Shown in pieces: positions 58,958 to 64,000 of a stretch of 64,000 bases of DNA. Both the position numbers and the translations under genes were made by a program. The DNA is from Voacanga thouarsii (taxonomy: Eukaryota; Streptophyta; Magnoliopsida; Gentianales; Apocynaceae): positions 434,001 to 498,000 of the forward strand of contig JANUWF010003369.1 in the NCBI GenBank assembly GCA_026120185.1. Reading direction: 5' to 3'. The notes beneath the pieces were generated by a model. It saw only the letters and a list, made by a program, of their open reading frames with translations, made no database searches and was not told where the DNA came from. The stretch's first letter is position 1. Each line of letters starts with the position of its first letter.

Positions 58958-60714
58958 AAGGTGGAAGAATAGCTTTTGGTACCCACATTTTCTTGGGTCC
59001 TTGGGAGTTAGTGATAGTTCCTTTAACTCTGCAAACAGTTTTCATACCACATTCAGCATGTTTCCTAATGTGACACCTAAATGCATTGTGCCCATTTTTA
59101 CCACAATAAGAACAACATATATGATTAGCATTTGAGTTTCTAGCTTTCATAAAAAAACTTTTGTGATTTTCTTCCTTGTGCACATGTCTATAACCAAGAC
59201 CACTCCTATTTCCAGCTATACATTGCACTCAAAGTAGTTTATTTTGATTCTCTTGACCATCAGTGAATTTCTCAATACAAATGGTAAGGTCATCAACTCT
59301 ACTTTTCATGTTATTAAAATCACTAAGACTATTTTCAAGAGAAAGTACTTTGTAACACAAACATTTGTTCTCAAGTGTCATTCGATGCAAAGAAGTTAGG
59401 ATAACATCATTTTCAATACTTAAGCACATAATAGAATCAAGTAAGGCTTGATTCTCATTTAACAGCTTAGCATTGTCATCTAACAATGAATCAATTTTTA
59501 TTTTCATTTCCTTATTTTTTCTAGATAATTTTTTAAGTTCATGAAACATGTCGAAAAGAAGTTCATTCGAATCATTAGGCTTCTCACTATCAGAATCATG
59601 CAATTCAAATATCAAACTTGGAGAAGTGGGATTTACCTTATCCTCCATGGTCATAAAGCAGATGTTTGCTTTCTCATTTTCAGATTCACAGCTTTCTTCT
59701 ATCTCAGATTCAGCTTGGTGCCAAGTCCTAATCAGTCTTTTTCTTTTCTTCTTGTCGTGCTTGGCTTCTCTTTCTTTAGCTATTGGGCAATCAGTAATAA
59801 AATATTCTGTATTCTTGCATTCATAGCATTGAGGTTTAGAAGACGAAGTTTGCCCTTTCTTTTTGACAAACTTCTTACCATTACTGAAGTTGTTTTTTCC
59901 GAACATCTTCTTGAATTTCCTAGCAACCATGGCCTACTCTTCATTGTTCAAATTAGTGTCACAATCACTTTCAGATTGTTCACTAATAGCTTCATCATTC
60001 ACGGCCTTTAAGGTAGTTCCTCTTTTGCCTCTATCATCTTCATCATACTCTTGAAACTTTTTCAGTTTCATTTCATGAGTTAATAAAGAGCCAATTAACT
60101 CTTCAGTGGGTAAACTGTTCAGATTTTTTGATTCTTCTATAGCCAAAGTTTTTGGCTGCCAATTCTTCGGTATAGCATCAAGCAATTTTCTATTATGTTC
60201 TCCAAGGGAATAAGTTTTTCCATAAGCCTTGAGTCCATTCATGGTTTTTGTAAATCTGGTGAACATATCAGTTATGTTCTCACATGATTTCATAGTGAAT
60301 AGCTCATAATCTGAGACTATCATTCCCCACTTTGATGCCTTAACTAGATTAGTCGCCTCATTGGTGACTTCAAGTAATCTCCACATATCAAAGGCTAAAT
60401 CACAACCAATAATACTTTTGTATTCATTTGCATCAAGAACACAACACAATATATTCAATGCCTAAAAATTCAGAGTCATTTTCGAAATATCCTTATTGTT
60501 ATATTCATCACTTTGTTTAGGCATTTTTTTTTTGCTTTCAACAAATTTTAATAGGACAAATGGTCCATTCTCAATCAAATTCCACAGCTCAATGTATTGA
60601 GCAAACAAAAATTTTCATTCTATTTTTTCAGAATGTATAATTGCTTTCATAGAACAAAGGAGGTCTATTTGTGGAGGATCCTTCAATGTAAGGTACAGCA
60701 GTAGTGTTTATCAT
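58950..60714 (-). pseudogene. Gag of SIRE-1
   Basis: The chosen start is the ATG at 60714 (MINTTAVPYIEGSSTNRPPL), followed by the usual W-K-x-R-M region with stops (the Trp codon reads stop). Open pieces 59934-60458 and 59229-59930 hold AFDMWRLLEVTNEATNLVKA, NGLKAYGKTYSLGEHNRKLL, LPTEELIGSLLTHEMKLKKF, MVARKFKKMFGK, a first knuckle CYECKNTEYFITDC in which the usual His is Tyr, and a long coiled coil (MFHELKKLSRKNKEMKIKID onward). A stop follows NKLL; then come a second, intact knuckle CSYCGKNGHNAFRC and GPKKMWVPK. This is the long Sirevirus gag. Confidence 0.9.
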
Positions 60715-60762
60715 GTGGATCTTTGCTAAAAAGCTGTTAAGCTAAGGATAATATAGACCAAG

Positions 60763-60774
60763 GCTCTGATACCA
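60763..60774 (-). other. Primer binding site of SIRE-1 (tRNA-Met type)
   Basis: Minus strand tggtatcagagc, an exact match to the initiator-Met site, two bases after the 5' LTR end. Confidence 0.92.
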
Positions 60775-60776
60775 AT

Positions 60777-62363
60777 TGATAAACCTTAGGGGGGGGAGGG
60801 GTGAATAAGGTTTATGGTAAAGAATTTCAAATTTTAAAGATCTTCTGAATATCTTAGAACAAGAACAAACAAGTTCGAGTGCCACAAAAATAGATTTTCT
60901 GTGCAACTTTGAATATGTTGTTAAAGAACTTTGAAGAACTTCGTAAATGATGAAATGAAGATCTAAATTGAAGCATTAAAAATAGTCTCACTTAATCAAC
61001 ATAAAAGTCTTTGATCAAATTAATAGATGTAAGGAGGAGTGTAATGTTTTCAAGTCGAATGAGCAGTAAAAACACAAGCATGGAAATCAGATTAGCTTCG
61101 CAGTAGTAATAGAGTAGACATGAATTTTTTGAAAATCACTAAATGACAAGAAGATGGTCTAGTTTTAAGAATGGGCAGTTGGGACATTAAAGAAAAACTT
61201 TCTATAGAGCACAAATGTCTTTAAAACTGATCAACAATGTAGAGATCGACATAAAGCTCTTTAATCTAATGACCAGCAAAAAAATGCAGTGATAGAGTGA
61301 GGATGAAAAGTAAAAGAAAAAACCCAAGGAATTATAGTGGTTCGATCCTCAACTGATCTATATCCACTACCTTAAGTACCCACTTAAGGATTTCAACACA
61401 ATCACTAAAACCTTTTTCCTAAGTCAATGGTGGTAGGCTACACAATCTTATATAAGAGGATCAGCAACCTCGGTTTTACACATAACCTCTTAAATCACAA
61501 CAATCAAGGTTCACCCAACTGGATTTTACTCCACAACCTTGATACATTGACCAAACAAGGCTCACTCCAATTGGGTTTTACACCACGACCTTGTTATAAG
61601 AAAGAATGAAGGAAAATTTACAGAAATAGCTTATAAGTTTGAGCAGATATGAACAGATAAGCTCCAACAGCCTTTCACATTTTGAACAATTTAATTTCAC
61701 CTTTGAATCACAATAAAAATGATGATTTTTGGTTTCTAAATTCTAAGAGTGTTTCTAAGAAAGATAGGACAAAAATATTGCAGAAAATCGGGTTTACATG
61801 GCTTTTATAGAAGTGAAAAGTAGGACAGCAACGGCCAGTTAACGGCTAGTTTTCGCTGTCAGATTTACCTGCATTTTGGACTCATGTATCGGACAATGGT
61901 ACAACCAAAAGGTAAGTCCAAAATGGTACTTTTTCAAGCAAAAACAATTTGATTCTGTTCACAACTTTTTGGACGAAGCTTCTGGATGCAGAGTCATCCA
62001 AACTACTTAATCCAAAATTCTGAGATATCAAAATTTGAAATCTTTTTATTTGTGTGCTACAAGGTAGAAAAAAATTGAGTCATAACATACAAAAACATAG
62101 GAGTTTACAAGAAATACCTTAATAACGATTTCTAGTCTAAAGTTCTTCCACAAGGACTTATTAGTATGTAATCTCTTGAGGTTGGTCTTCTACTTGATCA
62201 CCCATTCTTGGATTCCATTGCTCAAAAGTTGCTTAGCAATCTTATTTGTAGGTCTTGGAAGAACTGAAGTCAATCATGTGATATCACATATAGATCACAC
62301 AAGTTAGTCCACACCAATATTTGTCATAAGTCAAAATATAGGAGAATGCCCTTAAGGCTAACA
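60777..62363 (-). mobile_element. 5' LTR of SIRE-1
   Basis: 1,587 bp; minus strand TGTTAGCC...GGTTTATCA. A minus-strand TATA box CTATAAAAG is at 61802-61810. It has extra Gs at its end (ttaggggggggagggg) compared with the 3' copy. Confidence 0.92.
61802..61810 (-). promoter_or_regulatory. TATA box of SIRE-1 5' LTR
   Basis: CTATAAAAG on the minus strand, conserved in both LTRs (53104-53112), about 560 bases into the LTR. The likely promoter of the element, by motif and position. Confidence 0.55.
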
Positions 62364-62495
62364 GTGTACATTGAATTCTACCCATACCAAAACAGTGAAG
62401 GATCTCAATCATTCATCAAACAATTAACTTACCATTTTTATTTTCTAGAATGCATTATTCCTAAGCCTTTTGAAGCAACATTCTCTAATACCACT
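62364..62495 (-). other. Leader start and primer site of Cop-1
   Basis: 132 bases beginning with the second gtgta duplication. The minus strand holds tggtattagaga (62482-62493), a tRNA-Met primer site matching at 10 of 12 positions, two bases after the 5' LTR end (gcatca). This fixes the right-hand end of the Cop-1 interior. Confidence 0.8.
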
Positions 62496-64000
62496 TGATG
62501 CTAAGAAATCAAACAGAAGACTTGCATGCTAAGAGACGAAACCTAAAAAAAACAAAAAAAAAAAAAAAACAATGCAGAAACAATACAGTGGAAGTAGAAA
62601 TATTGTGCCTCTATGCTTTAAATTTTTCTTTGGCTGTGAAGAAGCCAATTGAACCACTGGGATGGCCTTCTCGTGTGATGATGATTCCGGTTGAAAACCC
62701 GCAATTTGTCTAGTTCTTTTAGTTTGCATGAACGCGAGTCCTTCTTGAGAACTCAGAATATTCCACCACCTATTACTTATTGGTGAAACAACTTAGGTGA
62801 GAAAAATCTAGTCTCAGAAATAGTTCTTAATCCTTTGCTATTGATTTGCAAAATCAAGAAACAAAAAGGAAAAAAAAAATGAATGACAGAGGAGTGAAAA
62901 ACAGAGCTTCTGGTTTTTTTCCTTCGTGTGTATGCTCTCTAGAAAAATAAGACACACGACTCACCCATTTGATAACCAAAACACTGGGGTTTTGATATTT
63001 CAAAACACCCAGAGGTTATCAATAGAAGAGGTTTAGTTTAGCCTAAACTCTTCTATACCATGAATTAAAAAACCCTTTTGTTTAGGCTATTGAGCCATTA
63101 ACAATTTATTATTTTTTTTGAACCCAATGAGCCCAGAATAATAACCATAAATAATTTATTTCCTGTGCCTATTAAAATAACCTAATAAATAATTAATCAG
63201 CCCAAATGAACTAAAATAATTATTTAAGCCTTTTTTTTAACTAGTTTAGGTCCAGGTTAATTTTTTAATTATTCAATCTGGGATGAGACTCTAAATAATT
63301 AATTAACCAATTAAACTAGATAATAAAATTAATTTCTCTGGTTCTTTTATTTTATTCCAATCCAAAAATAATTTAGACTTCTTGAATAAAATAAAATCTT
63401 TTTAATTGAGACCATTTCCTCGACCTAAAATTAATTAGGACTTACAGGTTATTTTGAGGACCAAAAAGACACATCGCGTTGGCTACTAAAATGACCAAAA
63501 TACCCCCGCTATGTAAATAGTTATATTTTGTATTTTAAATATTTTCTAATATCACCATAAGAAAATATTGACTCCAAGGAGAATTTTGTGTTAGCTATGT
63601 CTTCGACCTACTGGCAAAATGACTAAAATACCTTTCTACATATTGCTGTGCATTTAGTCCAATGATCAATGATCCACGACTAGATTTTTAGTCCAATGAT
63701 CCATGAATTCTTAGAATATTTTCACTTTCCAATGGAGCTACCCTAAAGCAAATATCCAAGTCATGTTTCCAGGGCCCTGGATAATTAGATCATTCAGACA
63801 ACCACAAGAGGCAATATAGTGTAAAAACTTTATTGTACAAGTCTGTCTTAACTAACTAGTTACATATAACCAGCATATAAGTATATTGGTCCTTCTAAAG
63901 AACCTCAACTATAGTATATCAAAGTATACCCTTCCAGTTTCGTCAGACCACCAACTCATACTCAAGCTGTAGAGTACACGTCCACGTTGTAGCAGTAGTA
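62496..64000 (-). mobile_element. 5' LTR of Cop-1, cut by the window end
   Basis: Matches the Cop-1 3' LTR (20233-22168) from its end through to 21763, block by block, including the cagaagacttgcatg start, the gaagccaattgaacc block and the agtacacgtccac end. About 400 bases should remain beyond the window. An A-run lies at about 62551-62570. The open frames here, also seen in the 3' LTR, are not genes. Confidence 0.9.

Larger units (their letters stand above)
52112..62363 (-). mobile_element. Sirevirus-type Ty1/copia element (SIRE-1), target duplication GTGTA
   Basis: 10,252 bp between exact duplications gtgta (52107-52111 and 62364-62368). On the minus strand: 5' LTR 60777-62363, primer site, gag with a long coiled coil, protease, broken integrase and RT, an extra downstream coding region, purine tract and 3' LTR 52112-53665. 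Gag features (RVDDLTICIEKFTDGQEN, the second knuckle and GPKKMWVPK) are those of the SIRE/Maximus lineage. No RNase H can be found. About 15 differences in 245 aligned LTR bases (hand count) suggest it is younger than its host. Confidence 0.93.
20233..64000 (-). mobile_element. Ty1/copia element Cop-1, split into pieces by four nested insertions
   Basis: Minus-strand copia element whose parts are, in plus order: 3' LTR 20233-22168; RNase H 22169-22658; connection domain, RT, integrase, protease and gag 33503-36811; gag N-terminus and leader 40862-42347; leader 51843-52111; leader and primer site 62364-62495; 5' LTR 62496 to beyond the window. The gaps are Gy-2, LTR-D, TA-2 and SIRE-1. Domain order and reading sense resume across each gap. 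Many stops and frameshifts show it is dead. Gag-protease-integrase-RT-RNase H is the copia order. Confidence 0.92.

Noticed and set aside
58620..59135. 171-codon plus-strand open frame
   Set aside because: It overlaps the SIRE-1 protease and gag C-terminus in antisense; the minus strand has the D-S-G and zinc-knuckle motifs.
59541..60011. 156-codon plus-strand open frame
   Set aside because: It is antisense to the SIRE-1 gag, which shows clear domain motifs on the minus strand.

Overview
The window is plant nuclear DNA, most likely from a flowering plant. It is AT-rich and consists almost entirely of LTR retrotransposons nested inside one another. I found no host gene, rRNA, authentic tRNA gene, CRISPR array or bacterial feature. 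The organism is inferred only from the element types: a Sirevirus-type copia, Ty3/gypsy elements with initiator-tRNA-Met primer sites and a CRM-like gag, and Tat/Athila-type LTRs with a tRNA-Asp-like primer site. Every coding region seen is decayed by stops, frameshifts or insertions. Short labels used below: Gy = Ty3/gypsy, Cop = Ty1/copia, TA = Tat/Athila type, sLTR = solo LTR.

Layout, outermost first. A TA-type element (TA-1) shows only its 3' end at 10223-10724. A giant LTR in minus orientation (LTR-C, 5419-10222) abuts it and holds sLTR-1 (7319-9073). A second giant LTR in plus orientation (LTR-A, 1-5418) has entered LTR-C. Gy-1 (10725-20232, the rest beyond the right edge) entered the 3' LTR of TA-1, and a third giant LTR (LTR-B, 13694-18084, minus) entered Gy-1.

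Cop-1 entered the 3' LTR of Gy-1. It is on the minus strand and runs from 20233 past the right edge. It was split by four later insertions: Gy-2 (22659-33502) in its RNase H, LTR-D (36812-40861) in its gag, TA-2 (42348-51842) in its 5' leader, and SIRE-1 (52112-62363, minus) also in its leader. Gy-2 carries two solo LTRs (sLTR-3, 26800-28232; sLTR-2, 28631-30403). TA-2 carries Cop-2 (44068-48228), a shortened relative of Cop-1. The deepest chain is TA-1 > Gy-1 > Cop-1 > Gy-2 > sLTR, five levels.

Most insertions are supported by TG...CA (or slightly mutated) ends, by 5-bp target duplications read directly from the sequence (TGTAT, TACTT, GTGTA, CATAT, GTGCC, AGAAG exact; GCTGG/TCTGG, GCTTA/ACTTA, TCTAG/TCGAG with one change), and by domain order resuming on the far side. 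Points worth a second look are a tRNA-like module at the same offset in three giant LTRs, a gypsy pol frame that runs through the polypurine tract into its 3' LTR, a TA element without gag or pol but with three PPT-like tracts, and GC-rich motifs shared by unrelated LTR families.
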